This document shows positions 52,083 through 60,709 of a DNA stretch of 64,000 bases, in pieces. The translations under genes and the position numbers were made by a program. Below the pieces are notes generated by a model. That model saw only the letters and a program-made list of their open reading frames with translations, was not told the DNA's origin and did no database searches. This stretch comes from Lysinibacillus_B sp036662795 (lineage in GTDB: Bacteria > Bacillota > Bacilli > Bacillales_A > Planococcaceae). Numbering within the stretch: position 1 is the first letter of the stretch; each line of letters opens with the position of its first letter. Location of the stretch: the NCBI RefSeq assembly GCF_036662795.1, contig NZ_JBAFWZ010000010.1:62001-126000 (forward strand), given 5' to 3'.

Positions 52083-53129
52083 ATGATGAAAAAAAAATCG
52101 CCGTTTACAACCTCTAATGTTGTTCTTTCTTTAATAGCCATTGCACTTATTATTATACCGTTCGTTTCTGACTCGAGAACAATGCTTATTTTGCTTACTC
52201 AAATTTTTATTTTTGGTATTTTGGCGATGAGTTATGACTTATTATTAGGGTTTACTGGCATTGTGTCATTTGGGCACGCAATGTTTTTCGGGCTGGGTGC
52301 CTATAGTACAGCGATAATACTTAATATGTATGAAAATACAATGCTTATTTTTATTGCTTCTATCGTAGTAGGGATGGTTCTATCAGCTTTTTTAAGTTTT
52401 TTTGTAGGGCTATTAACGTTACGTTTAAAAAGTCATTATTATGCGATGTTAACACTTGCCATTTCAGGGCTTATATTAGTGGTAGTGGAAAAATGGCGTA
52501 CGGTGACAAAAGGGAATGACGGCTTCACTTTCCGCGCACCAGATATTTTTCGAGATCGTATGATGTTTTATTTATTTGTATTAGCTTGTTTAATTATTAC
52601 CTTTATCATTTGTAAGCGATTTGTAAGTGCCCCGCTTGGACGAGTTTTAATAGCAGTCAGGGAAAATGAACAACGTACTGCCTCATTGGGATATAAAACA
52701 TTACATTATAAAGTGATTGCCTCTGTTTTGGCAGGTATAATAGCAAGCATTTCTGGTTCGTTATACGCAGTGTCATTACGGTTTGTGAATACGAGTGTGA
52801 TGTCGATGGATATTACATTAGATGCGCTCCTTATGACGATTATTGGTGGAGTAGGTACGTTAGTCGGGCCTTTAATCGGGGCGACTGTTATTGAATTTGC
52901 GCAACATTATTTATCAGGCTTGGCTAGAGATTATCCTATTTTTGAGCGGTGGATTATTATTTTTGGGATTATTTATATTTTAGCTGTTATCTTTTTCCCA
53001 AGAGGAATTGTCGGAACTTTCATGCAAAAGTATGGGGAATGGAAAATGAAAAGAACTGTTAATATGCTCACCCCACCTTCTAGTAATATTCATTCATTTG
53101 CTGAGGATGAAAGAGGTGAAGTTAAATGA
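52083..53129 (+). CDS. ABC transporter permease (LivM-type)
   Basis: A 348-residue membrane protein with about ten hydrophobic segments and the LivM-type motifs 'LLLGFTGIVSFGHAMFFGLGAYSTA' and 'LDALLMTIIGGVGTLVGPLIGA'. The C-terminal ~40 residues are cytosolic and charged. It overlaps the KAS III-like gene by four bases (ATGA). Confidence 0.93.
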   Translation: MMKKKSPFTTSNVVLSLIAIALIIIPFVSDSRTMLILLTQIFIFGILAMSYDLLLGFTGIVSFGHAMFFGLGAYSTAIILNMYENTMLIFIASIVVGMVLSAFLSFFVGLLTLRLKSHYYAMLTLAISGLILVVVEKWRTVTKGNDGFTFRAPDIFRDRMMFYLFVLACLIITFIICKRFVSAPLGRVLIAVRENEQRTASLGYKTLHYKVIASVLAGIIASISGSLYAVSLRFVNTSVMSMDITLDALLMTIIGGVGTLVGPLIGATVIEFAQHYLSGLARDYPIFERWIIIFGIIYILAVIFFPRGIVGTFMQKYGEWKMKRTVNMLTPPSSNIHSFAEDERGEVK

Positions 53130-54142
53130 ACATCGGAATTTTATCAACAGGAGTTTATTTGCCCGACTTACGATTGACAGCAGAAGAAATTAGTGCACAG
53201 TCCAATATTCCGGTTGACGTTATACAAACGAAGATGGGATTGCTTGAAAAGCCGATTCCTGCAGAACATGATCATACAGTACAAATGGGGATTTGGGCAG
53301 CTCAAAAGGCAATGTCGAAAGCAAGAATTGATCCGAAGCTAATTGATGTCATTATTTATATTGGGGAAGAACACAAAGAATATCCACTTTGGACAGCGGC
53401 GATAAAAATGCAAGAAGAGCTTGGCGCTAGTAATGCTTGGGCATTTGACGTTCAATTACGCTGCGGAACGACGATTATGGCGATGAAAATAGCAAAAAGC
53501 TTAATGCTTGCAGATGATTCCATTCATAAGGTTCTATTAGCTGGTGGCTACCGAAATAGTGATTTTATTGACTATCAAAATGAAAGAACACGCTTTATGT
53601 TTAATCTAGCTGCTGGTGGAGGAGCGATGATTCTTCAAAAAAATCTAAATGAAAATATAGTACTAGAATCTGAGATTATGACAGACGGGTCTTTTTCAGA
53701 AGATGTTGTCGTGCCTGTAGGTGGAACAAAGCGCCCGCTAACTGCAGAATTGCTTGCACAAGGAGCATATCGTTTAGATGTATTGGATCCTGAAGGGATG
53801 AAGATCCGTTTGGAGGAAAAATCACTTAATAATTTTATTAAAGTTATTCGTTCATCCCTAGCAAAAAGTGGCTATAGCGAACGAGATTTAAATTATATCG
53901 CAATTCTTCATATGAAAAGGTCTGCACATAATTATGTATTAAATAAACTGGGATTGTCTTCGGAGCAATCAATCTATTTAGAGCGATACGGGCATATAGG
54001 TCAGCTTGATCAAATTTTATCACTTGAATTAGCCCTTAATGAAAATAAAATTCAACAAGGGGATATTGTGACGTTAGTTAGTGCGGGAATCGGCTATGCA
54101 TGGGGAGCGATTACAATCAAATGGGGGAAGGAACATGAATAG
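53126..54142 (+). CDS. KAS III-like thiolase-fold acyltransferase, non-standard triad
   Basis: A 338-residue protein of the 3-oxoacyl-ACP synthase III fold ('IGILSTGVYLPDLRLTAEEI', 'DVQLRCGTTIMAMKIA'). The nucleophile Cys113 and His262 are present, but where FabH has the catalytic Asn ('YGNTSAAS') this protein has His290 ('YGHIGQLD'). Coupled to importer, hydrolase, reductase and acyl-CoA synthetase, it probably makes or cleaves a 3-oxoacyl thioester in a catabolic pathway, not in fatty acid synthesis. Its actual reaction is not deducible. Confidence 0.75.
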   Translation: MNIGILSTGVYLPDLRLTAEEISAQSNIPVDVIQTKMGLLEKPIPAEHDHTVQMGIWAAQKAMSKARIDPKLIDVIIYIGEEHKEYPLWTAAIKMQEELGASNAWAFDVQLRCGTTIMAMKIAKSLMLADDSIHKVLLAGGYRNSDFIDYQNERTRFMFNLAAGGGAMILQKNLNENIVLESEIMTDGSFSEDVVVPVGGTKRPLTAELLAQGAYRLDVLDPEGMKIRLEEKSLNNFIKVIRSSLAKSGYSERDLNYIAILHMKRSAHNYVLNKLGLSSEQSIYLERYGHIGQLDQILSLELALNENKIQQGDIVTLVSAGIGYAWGAITIKWGKEHE

Positions 54143-55037
54143 TATGGATACTTTAAAAGAAGTAGTATTATCGAATGGTGAAACGCTTACCTACCGTGAA
54201 CGACCAGGTGGAGAACAATTAGTTATTCTCGTGCATGGAAATATGACATCCTCTCAACATTGGGATGTATTAATGGAGAATTTAAATAAGGAGTTTCATA
54301 TTATTGCCCCTGATTTAAGGGGCTTTGGTGGCTCTAGTTATAATAAACGTATTACCCATATACGAGATTTTGCAAAGGATTTAAAGTTATTTGTGGATGC
54401 ATTGTCACTAAAGGATTTTCACTTAGTTGGTTGGTCAACAGGCGGTATGGTGTGTATGCAATACTGTGCGTTGTATCCACAGGACTGCCAGAAGCTAGTA
54501 CTACTAGCATCAGGTTCTACAAGGGGCTATCCATTTTACGGTATGACACCTGATGGGCAAATGGATTTGACAAAACGATTTACAACCTTACAAGAAATCG
54601 AACAAGACCCTTATAAAACAAAAGCGATACAACATTTATACGATACAAAAAACAAAGAGGGTCTTCAAGCAATATGGAATGCCTCTATCTATACACAGCA
54701 CCAACCAGAAACGGATCAATATGAATTGTATTTAGAGGATATGCTCACACAGCGAAATTTAGCAGATGTTTATCATAGTTTAAATACGTTTAATATTAGT
54801 AGAATACATCATGAAGCCGGAAATGGGACAGGTGAAGTGCATGAGATTACACAACCAGTACTCGTAATATATGGTGACCGGGACTTTGTTATAGCAGAAC
54901 AGATGACAAATGAAATTATTGAAGATTTTGTTGGTAAAGCAAAAGTGGTCAAAATCGAAAATTGCGGTCACTCACCATTAATAGATAACTTGGCGCAATT
55001 AACAAAGGAAATGGAAATATTCTTCTTGGAGGGGTAG
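54135..55037 (+). CDS. Alpha/beta hydrolase, resembling intracellular short-chain PHA depolymerase
   Basis: A 300-residue alpha/beta hydrolase: oxyanion 'LVHGNMTSSQHWD', nucleophile Ser101 in GWSTGG, acid Asp in 'IYGDRDFVI' and His in 'NCGHSPLI'. The overall pattern and the short 'YTQHQPETDQYELYLEDMLTQRNL' lid are close to Bacillus intracellular polyhydroxyalkanoate depolymerases as I remember them. It would release 3-hydroxyacids or cleave a related ester or thioester. ATG 54135 (GGGGAAGG upstream) overlaps the previous gene by eight bases; upstream in-frame codons are not used. Confidence 0.75.
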   Translation: MNSMDTLKEVVLSNGETLTYRERPGGEQLVILVHGNMTSSQHWDVLMENLNKEFHIIAPDLRGFGGSSYNKRITHIRDFAKDLKLFVDALSLKDFHLVGWSTGGMVCMQYCALYPQDCQKLVLLASGSTRGYPFYGMTPDGQMDLTKRFTTLQEIEQDPYKTKAIQHLYDTKNKEGLQAIWNASIYTQHQPETDQYELYLEDMLTQRNLADVYHSLNTFNISRIHHEAGNGTGEVHEITQPVLVIYGDRDFVIAEQMTNEIIEDFVGKAKVVKIENCGHSPLIDNLAQLTKEMEIFFLEG

Positions 55038-55038
55038 T

Positions 55039-55779
55039 ATGCGATTACAGGACAAAGTAGCAATTATTACAGGCGGTGTGAGCGGCATCGGATTAGCTGC
55101 AGTAAAGAAATTTGTAGAAGAGGGAGCCACGGTTGTTGTGGCTGATTTTAACGAAGCAGCTGGTAAAGAGCTAGAAGTAGCTTATGCAAAACATGAGAGA
55201 CCTATTTTATATGTTCAAACAGATACATCTAATCGTGAGAGTGTGGATTTACTCGTTCAGAGGACAGTCGAGACGTATGGGAAAATTGATATTTTGGTGA
55301 ATAATGCAGGGATTACAAAAGATGCTATGTTACACAAAATGACTGAGCAGCAATTTGATGATGTTATTAATATTAATTTAAAAGGCGTTTTTAATTGTAC
55401 GCAATCTGTCATTTCACATATGTCGGCACAAGGTTACGGAAAAATTATTAATACTTCATCCGTCAGTGGAGTTTATGGAAATATTGGGCAAACGAATTAT
55501 GCTGCATCGAAGGCAGCTCTTATTGGCATGACTAAGACATGGGCGAAGGAGTTAGGGAGAAAAGGTATAAATGTGAATGCCGTAGCACCAGGTTTTACAT
55601 TAACACCAATGGTTCAAAAAATGCCTGAGGAGATTTTAGCTAAAATGGAATCAGTCGTATCCCTTCAACGTTTAGGTCAACCGGAAGACATTGCTAACGC
55701 TTATTTATTTTTAGCTTCTAATGAATCAGATTATATAAACGGTCATGTCCTTCATGTTGATGGGGGCATTATGATGTAA
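55039..55779 (+). CDS. SDR-family reductase/dehydrogenase (FabG/PhaB-like)
   Basis: A 246-residue classical short-chain dehydrogenase: TGGVSGIG at the N-terminus, NNAG, catalytic Ser in 'INTSSVSG', Tyr154 and Lys158 (YAASK). The cofactor is uncertain: an Asp at the end of strand beta-2 ('VVVADF') favours NAD(H). It probably interconverts 3-hydroxy- and 3-oxoacyl groups between the hydrolase and the KAS III-like enzyme. AGGAGGGG precedes the ATG one base after the hydrolase stop. Confidence 0.88.
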   Translation: MRLQDKVAIITGGVSGIGLAAVKKFVEEGATVVVADFNEAAGKELEVAYAKHERPILYVQTDTSNRESVDLLVQRTVETYGKIDILVNNAGITKDAMLHKMTEQQFDDVININLKGVFNCTQSVISHMSAQGYGKIINTSSVSGVYGNIGQTNYAASKAALIGMTKTWAKELGRKGINVNAVAPGFTLTPMVQKMPEEILAKMESVVSLQRLGQPEDIANAYLFLASNESDYINGHVLHVDGGIMM

Positions 55780-55791
55780 GGGGGGAGCTTA

Positions 55792-57282
55792 ATGTATGAT
55801 GAGCAACATTGGATTTTAAAGCGAGCACAACTAACCCCTCATAAAAAAGCCCTCATCGAAATTGAAACAAAGCGGTGTTGGACATATAATCAGCTAATTC
55901 AGGAAATAGAGAAGTGGCAGCATATTTTATGTGCACATCACATTCATGAAGGCGATCGTGTCTGCATGATTAGTGAAAATAATATAGATACATTTGCGAT
56001 TTTATTTGCATGCGGATTACAAGGAGCGATTTTTGTACCGATTAATTGGCGCTTAAGCGAGCAAGAAATATTGTACATTGTAGAAGATTGTCAACCGAAA
56101 CTTTGTATATATGACAATACATTTTCACGAATTGTAAACAAACTTTTGGTAGAGTATAAATGGTCTATTTGTGAGCAATTAGATGGAAAAGAGGCACGGT
56201 TGCATAACGGTTCATCATGGGCATCGACTACCCCTTGGCTCATTATTTATACAGGTGGAACGACAGGGCATCCGAAAGGGGCTGTGTTATCATTTGAATC
56301 AGTCAATTGGAATGCAATTAATACGATAATTAGCTGGAATTTAAATAACGAGGATTGCACGATTAATTATATGCCTCTATTTCACACGGGGGGACTCAAT
56401 GCTTTAGCCATGCCGTTATTAATGGCAGGTGGGACAGTGATTGTCGGAAGTAAATTTAATGCGGAAATAGCCGCACGAGCGTTAAATGAATATCGTTCAA
56501 CGATTTCATTATTTGTACCAACGATGTATCAGGAGCTTGTACAAACAGACTATTTTCAACAGTCAACTTTTCCATCAGTCAAAGTATTTTTATCAGGTGG
56601 TGCACCTTGTCCAAAAACAATTTACGAGGCTTTTCATCAAAAAGGACTATTATTTAAAGAAGGCTATGGATTAACTGAAGCTGGACCAAATAATTTTTAT
56701 ATTGATCCAATTCAAGCGATGAAAAAGCGTGGAGCTGTAGGGAAAAGTATGCAGTTTAACCAAATTCGTATTGTCAAAGAGGATGGTTCGTTATGTGGTA
56801 TAGATGAGGTTGGAGAACTGCAATTAAGAGGCAAGCACTTATTTAAGGAGTATTGGCAAAATGAGCAGGAAACGAATGCATCCTTTAGTGAAGGCTGGTT
56901 TAAAACAGGAGATTTAGCAATAATGGATAAACAGCACGATGTCCATATAGTTGGTCGGAAAAAAGAGATGATTATTTCTGGTGGAGAAAATATTTATCCA
57001 CAGGAGGTCGAACAATGTATTATTCAACATCCGAATGTGAAAGAAGTAGCTGTTATTGGCATACCCGATGCATACTGGGGTGAAATTGTCACAGCGTGTA
57101 TTGTTTGCAACCAGGAAATCGATAATTTTGAAGCAGAAATTCGTGCAAGCTGTGTAAAACAGCTAGGAAAATATAAAATACCGAAGATAATATATCTATT
57201 TAATGAACTGCCAAGGACGACAATCGGTAAGATAGATAAAATGAAACTAAAACAGACTGTAATTTTAAAAGGAAGAGTTTAG
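55792..57282 (+). CDS. Acyl-CoA synthetase (AMP-forming)
   Basis: A 496-residue ANL-family enzyme: phosphate loop 'YTGGTTGHPKG' at 153-163, 'GYGLTEAGPNNF', 'TGDLA', hinge 'GRKKEMIISGGENIYPQEVE' and the C-terminal catalytic Lys in 'TTIGKIDK'. It activates a carboxylic acid to its CoA thioester, most likely the imported or released substrate of the operon. Chain length cannot be read. Last gene of the operon; a terminator follows. Confidence 0.92.
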   Translation: MYDEQHWILKRAQLTPHKKALIEIETKRCWTYNQLIQEIEKWQHILCAHHIHEGDRVCMISENNIDTFAILFACGLQGAIFVPINWRLSEQEILYIVEDCQPKLCIYDNTFSRIVNKLLVEYKWSICEQLDGKEARLHNGSSWASTTPWLIIYTGGTTGHPKGAVLSFESVNWNAINTIISWNLNNEDCTINYMPLFHTGGLNALAMPLLMAGGTVIVGSKFNAEIAARALNEYRSTISLFVPTMYQELVQTDYFQQSTFPSVKVFLSGGAPCPKTIYEAFHQKGLLFKEGYGLTEAGPNNFYIDPIQAMKKRGAVGKSMQFNQIRIVKEDGSLCGIDEVGELQLRGKHLFKEYWQNEQETNASFSEGWFKTGDLAIMDKQHDVHIVGRKKEMIISGGENIYPQEVEQCIIQHPNVKEVAVIGIPDAYWGEIVTACIVCNQEIDNFEAEIRASCVKQLGKYKIPKIIYLFNELPRTTIGKIDKMKLKQTVILKGRV

Positions 57283-57328
57283 TAGTGTAATGAGAAACAG
57301 GCTGGAACATAACTAGCTCCTATAACTG

Positions 57329-57365
57329 AAAAACGTGGAATCGTACTGTCGATTTCACGTTTTTT
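57329..57365. terminator. Terminator of the transport/catabolic operon
   Basis: AAAACGTGGAATCG pairs with CGATTTCACGTTTT (one G-T) and is flanked by A's and T's, so it works for the + strand and perhaps both. Confidence 0.85.
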
Positions 57366-57375
57366 ATTTCACCCC

Positions 57376-57412
57376 AAAAAAACTCCCCAGCTCGTTTTCC
57401 GAGAGGGGAGAG
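57376..57412 (-). terminator. Terminator of the ba3 oxidase operon
   Basis: On the - strand CTCCCCTCTCG pairs with CGAGCTGGGGAG over GAAAA and is followed by seven T. Confidence 0.85.
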
Positions 57413-57428
57413 TATTAAAAAATTTAGT

Positions 57429-59099
57429 TTACCAGAGATTATTAAAGCCTTTAGAGCCTGGTGGGGATTGCGTAATAATCTCGTAAATCGGAATAGTATA
57501 AGCGAATAAGATTAACGCGAATAAAATAACGCCCCAAATTTTGAAGTTCTCTAAAATAGCAGGTGTTTTTTCTGCACCAGGTGCAACTTCAGCCACTGGG
57601 AATTCTTCCTCTCCCTTAGGCGCAAAGAATGCTAATTGAATGACCATATAAATAATGATAATAATCGCGATGAATAGAATTGTACCACCTATAGCTTGTG
57701 CAATTTGATACGGAACCCAATCATACGCAACTGAAGACTCACCGTAAGTCGAGTAATCAGATCTACGTGGTGCCCCTAATAATCCAGCAATATGCATAGC
57801 AGCTGACATTATTAACATACCAATACCCCAAAGAATACCGACAATATTTCCTAAGAAGTTTAATTGAGGTGTTAATACACGACCTGTTAAATGTGGGATT
57901 AACCAGAAAGCTACCCCAAAGAATGTTAGCACTACAGCTGTCGCTACCGTTAAGTGGAAGTGACCTGTTACCCAAATCGTATTGTGTACTAATTGGTTCA
58001 TTTGATAAGATGCGTTGACAAGACCACCAGCACCACCAGGAATAAATGCTAGCATACCGATAAACGGTACTAGGAATCGGCTATCCTTCCAAGGTAACGC
58101 CTTAAACCAACCAAATAATCCTCGACCACCTAGTTCACGACCACGTAATTCAAACGTAGCGAACATAGAGAAGGCGGTCATTAATGATGGGATTACAACA
58201 AAGAACGTTAATACAACTTGTGTGAATTTCCAGAAGCCATCAATACCAGGCTCTGTTAACTGGTGATGAATTCCTACAGGGAACGAGAATAATAGGAATA
58301 AGATAAATGATAAGCGAGCTAATGAATCAGAGAAAATCTTTGCACCAATTACTTTTGGTACCACTACATACCAAGCCATATAAGCAGGTAATAACCAGAA
58401 GTATACTAGCGCATGCCCGAAATACCAGAACAGTGTACGCGTTAGTAATACATCAACACGTTCTACGATACCTAATGACCAAGGTAATAACATGAATAGA
58501 ACTTCAACAGCTACACCTAACGTACATGTAATCCAAAGAATCGAGTTGACAACAGCCATAAATGTTAAAAGAGGTGAGATTGCACCGTTATTCTCTTTTT
58601 TCCATTGTCTATACTTCATAATTTGCATAATACATAGCAACCAAGATCCAACTACAACAAGGGTTAAGCCTAAATAGAAAATCCAGTGTGCTTGTAGTGG
58701 AGCATAGAATGTATAAAGAACTGTCGCCTCATTTAATAAAACCATTACAGCGGCTGCAGCTGTTCCAATGACCATTAACCAGAAGCCAATCCAGCCAATT
58801 TTACGCTGTGTATTTGTAAAAGTTCCTGCAGTACGACTAACTGCTGCGATTTGGAAGCCCATAATAAAGAATGTTGTTAGTATAAGACCTAAGAGGATTC
58901 CGTGAACAGTTAAAACCTGATAATAACTAATTTTAATTCCAGCTGGAAGGGTAAATTCACCAGAACGAACTAATACTTGTAGTAAACCTGCTAAGCCTCC
59001 AAGTAATAAAGCAATAAACGCAACATAGATATTTGCCATCGCCAAACTACCATCTTTACGATCAACGCGAGTAAAATTATTGACTATTTTCTGTTGCAT
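57429..59099 (-). CDS. cbaA: Cytochrome ba3 oxidase subunit I (CbaA)
   Basis: A 556-residue haem-copper oxidase subunit with about 13 membrane segments. 'VHGILLGLILTTFF' carries the first low-spin haem His, 'FWYFGHALVYFWLLPAYMAWYVV' the CuB His and Tyr region, and 'LVHNTIWVTGHFHLTVATAVVLTFFG' the CuB and haem ligands. Sequence and subunit set are of the B-type (ba3) family, with high oxygen affinity. It reduces O2 to water while pumping protons. It overlaps subunit II by 23 bases. Confidence 0.93.
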   Translation of the reverse strand: MQQKIVNNFTRVDRKDGSLAMANIYVAFIALLLGGLAGLLQVLVRSGEFTLPAGIKISYYQVLTVHGILLGLILTTFFIMGFQIAAVSRTAGTFTNTQRKIGWIGFWLMVIGTAAAAVMVLLNEATVLYTFYAPLQAHWIFYLGLTLVVVGSWLLCIMQIMKYRQWKKENNGAISPLLTFMAVVNSILWITCTLGVAVEVLFMLLPWSLGIVERVDVLLTRTLFWYFGHALVYFWLLPAYMAWYVVVPKVIGAKIFSDSLARLSFILFLLFSFPVGIHHQLTEPGIDGFWKFTQVVLTFFVVIPSLMTAFSMFATFELRGRELGGRGLFGWFKALPWKDSRFLVPFIGMLAFIPGGAGGLVNASYQMNQLVHNTIWVTGHFHLTVATAVVLTFFGVAFWLIPHLTGRVLTPQLNFLGNIVGILWGIGMLIMSAAMHIAGLLGAPRRSDYSTYGESSVAYDWVPYQIAQAIGGTILFIAIIIIIYMVIQLAFFAPKGEEEFPVAEVAPGAEKTPAILENFKIWGVILFALILFAYTIPIYEIITQSPPGSKGFNNLW

Positions 59100-59577
59100 T
59101 AGGGTCCACCACCTTTAAAGTTGAGTACATATTTGCATGCCCAATACCGCAATATTCATTACAAACAATTAAATATTCACCCGCTTGATTCATCTCTGTT
59201 ACATATTCAGAAATGTAGCCAGGCTCTAGCATTAAGTTAATATTCGTTTGTGCAACCTCAAATCCGTGAATGACGTCTTTAGTAGTAGCGTAAAACTTTA
59301 CAACTGACCCAAGAGGTACTTCAATCTCTATTGGGTTATAGTTAAAAGCAGAAGCAACTATGACGACCTCATAATCCCAATCCTTGCCTTCTACCTTGTG
59401 AACACCTGGATTGTCGAATGGTGCATGGTTATCTACATTTTCATAATCAATTATATTTCTAGCTTGGTTCGGGTGCGTACCGTTATGGAAAGCGCCGATT
59501 CCTAAAATAACTAGGAATGCAAATAGAGTTCCGACACCAAACACAAGCCACCACTTCTCGTACTTATGTAAGTGCAT
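59077..59577 (-). CDS. cbaB: Cytochrome ba3 oxidase subunit II (CbaB)
   Basis: A 166-residue protein with one N-terminal membrane anchor (residues 9-30) and an outward cupredoxin domain. The CuA site is complete: a His in 'DVIHGFEV' and the 'CNEYCGIGHANM' loop with both Cys, His and Met. It accepts electrons from cytochrome c and passes them to CbaA. The short length and single anchor are typical for ba3 enzymes. Confidence 0.93.
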   Translation of the reverse strand: MHLHKYEKWWLVFGVGTLFAFLVILGIGAFHNGTHPNQARNIIDYENVDNHAPFDNPGVHKVEGKDWDYEVVIVASAFNYNPIEIEVPLGSVVKFYATTKDVIHGFEVAQTNINLMLEPGYISEYVTEMNQAGEYLIVCNEYCGIGHANMYSTLKVVDPNATENSQ

Positions 59578-59609
59578 GTTGTTTCCTCCCTTACGAATCT
59601 AATTTGTCG

Positions 59610-59732
59610 CTAGAAGCGATCTGTAAATAGGCTGAAGCAATAAGCCCAAATTAAAATGATTACTATACCTACTGCGAAAGTCGCATACAGCGTACCTTTT
59701 AGCTCCTCGTCCGATTTTTTCTTGTTTGCCAT
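59610..59732 (-). CDS. cbaD: Cytochrome ba3 oxidase subunit IIa (CbaD-like, 40 residues)
   Basis: A 40-residue peptide: charged start MANKKKSDEELKGT and one membrane span (about residues 15-35, 'LYATFAVGIVIILIWAYCF'). Subunit 2A of Thermus ba3 oxidase is a similar single helix, and this place, first in the operon before subunit II, is standard. GGAGGGAG precedes the ATG, which confirms expression although the gene is very short. Confidence 0.85.
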   Translation of the reverse strand: MANKKKSDEELKGTLYATFAVGIVIILIWAYCFSLFTDRF

Positions 59733-59776
59733 AATTCTCCCTCCTACTTGTAGATGAAATAGTAGTTCTTGCCTTC

Positions 59777-59819
59777 ATCATATAAAAAATAAAAAACGTA
59801 AGATGTGATAAAAATCACA
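59777..59819 (-). promoter_or_regulatory. Fnr/Crp-type box and -10 of the ba3 oxidase operon
   Basis: TGTGA-TAAAAA-TCACA at 59804-59819 is a perfect Fnr/Crp-family palindrome. On the - strand a -10-like TATGAT lies at 59782-59777. With a start near 59770, the box centre (59811.5) falls at -41.5, the class II activator position. This suggests induction at low oxygen. Confidence 0.75.
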
Positions 59820-59835
59820 ACGAGCATAGGATTTT

Positions 59836-59868
59836 GTGAAAAAAGTGTGAAAAAAGTGTGAAAAAAGT
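59836..59868. repeat. Three phased 11-bp repeats GTGAAAAAAGT
   Basis: Units at 59836-59846, 59847-59857 and 59858-59868 are identical and head to tail. A-tracts phased at one helical turn bend DNA. They lie just upstream of the Fnr-like box of the ba3 operon. Confidence 0.88.
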
Positions 59869-59908
59869 AAGAGGCTGTGGACTGCTTTTATTCCTATAAA
59901 AATAAAAA

Positions 59909-59940
59909 AACAGCTATTCCATTGTGATGGAATAACTGTT
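59909..59940 (-). terminator. Terminator of the cheX-like gene
   Basis: AACAGTTATTCCAT pairs with ATGGAATAGCTGTT (one mismatch or wobble) on the - strand over CACA and is followed by T's. Confidence 0.85.
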
Positions 59941-59970
59941 TAGAGTGAATTCTTTTGTTATATGTAAAAT

Positions 59971-60429
59971 TTATTCTTCCTCATCTATCGTTAATAAGAT
60001 CGTGATATTTCCTGCCGTATCGATACTTGCCGGTAGTCTAAAGGCTGATTGAAAGCCATAAAGCTTTGTATTACCGACCATTACAGTAGGAGGAGTAATA
60101 TCTAATTCTAATTCGTTTTGCCCAACGTGCGTACATAAATTACCGGCAATCATATTACCAAATTCTCCAGTGAATGATTCAAGCATTTCTCCTTCAAGCG
60201 GCATGCCGAACATGGTAGAGCCAATTGCCCCAAATGTAGTAGGGGAACCATCTATAATAATACGACCTTTTAAATCTCCGACTAAGCCGATCAATACACC
60301 CATTTCTTGTTGAATAAAGGGCTCAGTAGTTAGGGACGGTGAAGAGATTTCAATATTCATAGGTAAGATGGATTTTAATGCATGGATTGTCCCATTTAAA
60401 ATTGTTTGAATATGCTTCGACGTACTCAT
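59971..60429 (-). CDS. cheX: CheX-like phosphatase protein
   Basis: A 152-residue CheC/CheX/FliY-fold protein. The single 'FTGEFGNMIAGN' (Glu and Asn two residues apart) is the active-site helix that dephosphorylates CheY-P; CheC has two such helices, CheX one. The beta-rich ends ('GLVGDLKGRIIIDG', 'FRLPASIDTAGNITILLTID') match. No other chemotaxis gene is near, so it works in trans on a CheY or another receiver. Confidence 0.85.
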   Translation of the reverse strand: MSTSKHIQTILNGTIHALKSILPMNIEISSPSLTTEPFIQQEMGVLIGLVGDLKGRIIIDGSPTTFGAIGSTMFGMPLEGEMLESFTGEFGNMIAGNLCTHVGQNELELDITPPTVMVGNTKLYGFQSAFRLPASIDTAGNITILLTIDEEE

Positions 60430-60709
60430 TAGTATGCACCCTCTTCAAGACTTTTTCTTCATCTTAACATGTGTATTATCCTTGTGTACAACTAAAAATC
60501 TAAAAGAGGCTAAATTATCACTATATATAATAGGAAGATTCATCAATAGAACTATCGAATTTTGCATTCAATTATTGGAAGATTGCAACGAAAGAAATGA
60601 CAAAAAAGTTGAAAAATGTAGTTAGAGTCGTTATTTTATAGCCGATTTTACTTAAAACCGTGGTACTATATATTTGTGACAAAATTTAAACAAAGGGGCA
60701 TTAGAAAGA
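60430..60709. other. Intergenic region between cheX-like gene and dynA
   Basis: No gene is seen. It must hold the divergent promoters of cheX and dynA; 'AAAGGGGCATTAGAAAGA' before the dynA ATG supplies a ribosome-binding site. No repeats. Confidence 0.5.

Noticed and set aside
48256..53129. A plain branched-chain amino acid transporter
   Set aside because: The protein families fit, but operon partners are acyl-CoA/hydroxyacid enzymes and the regulator is BTAD-type, so the amino acid substrate is not supported.
57763..59781. Several short frames on both strands within and around the ba3 oxidase genes
   Set aside because: They are antisense or out-of-frame shadows of cbaA/cbaB; the only real small gene is the 40-residue subunit IIa at 59610-59732.
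60434..60625. A 63-codon frame between cheX-like gene and dynA
   Set aside because: It starts within the cheX ribosome-binding/promoter region, has no ribosome-binding site and a Cys/Asn/Ile composition like random A/T sequence.
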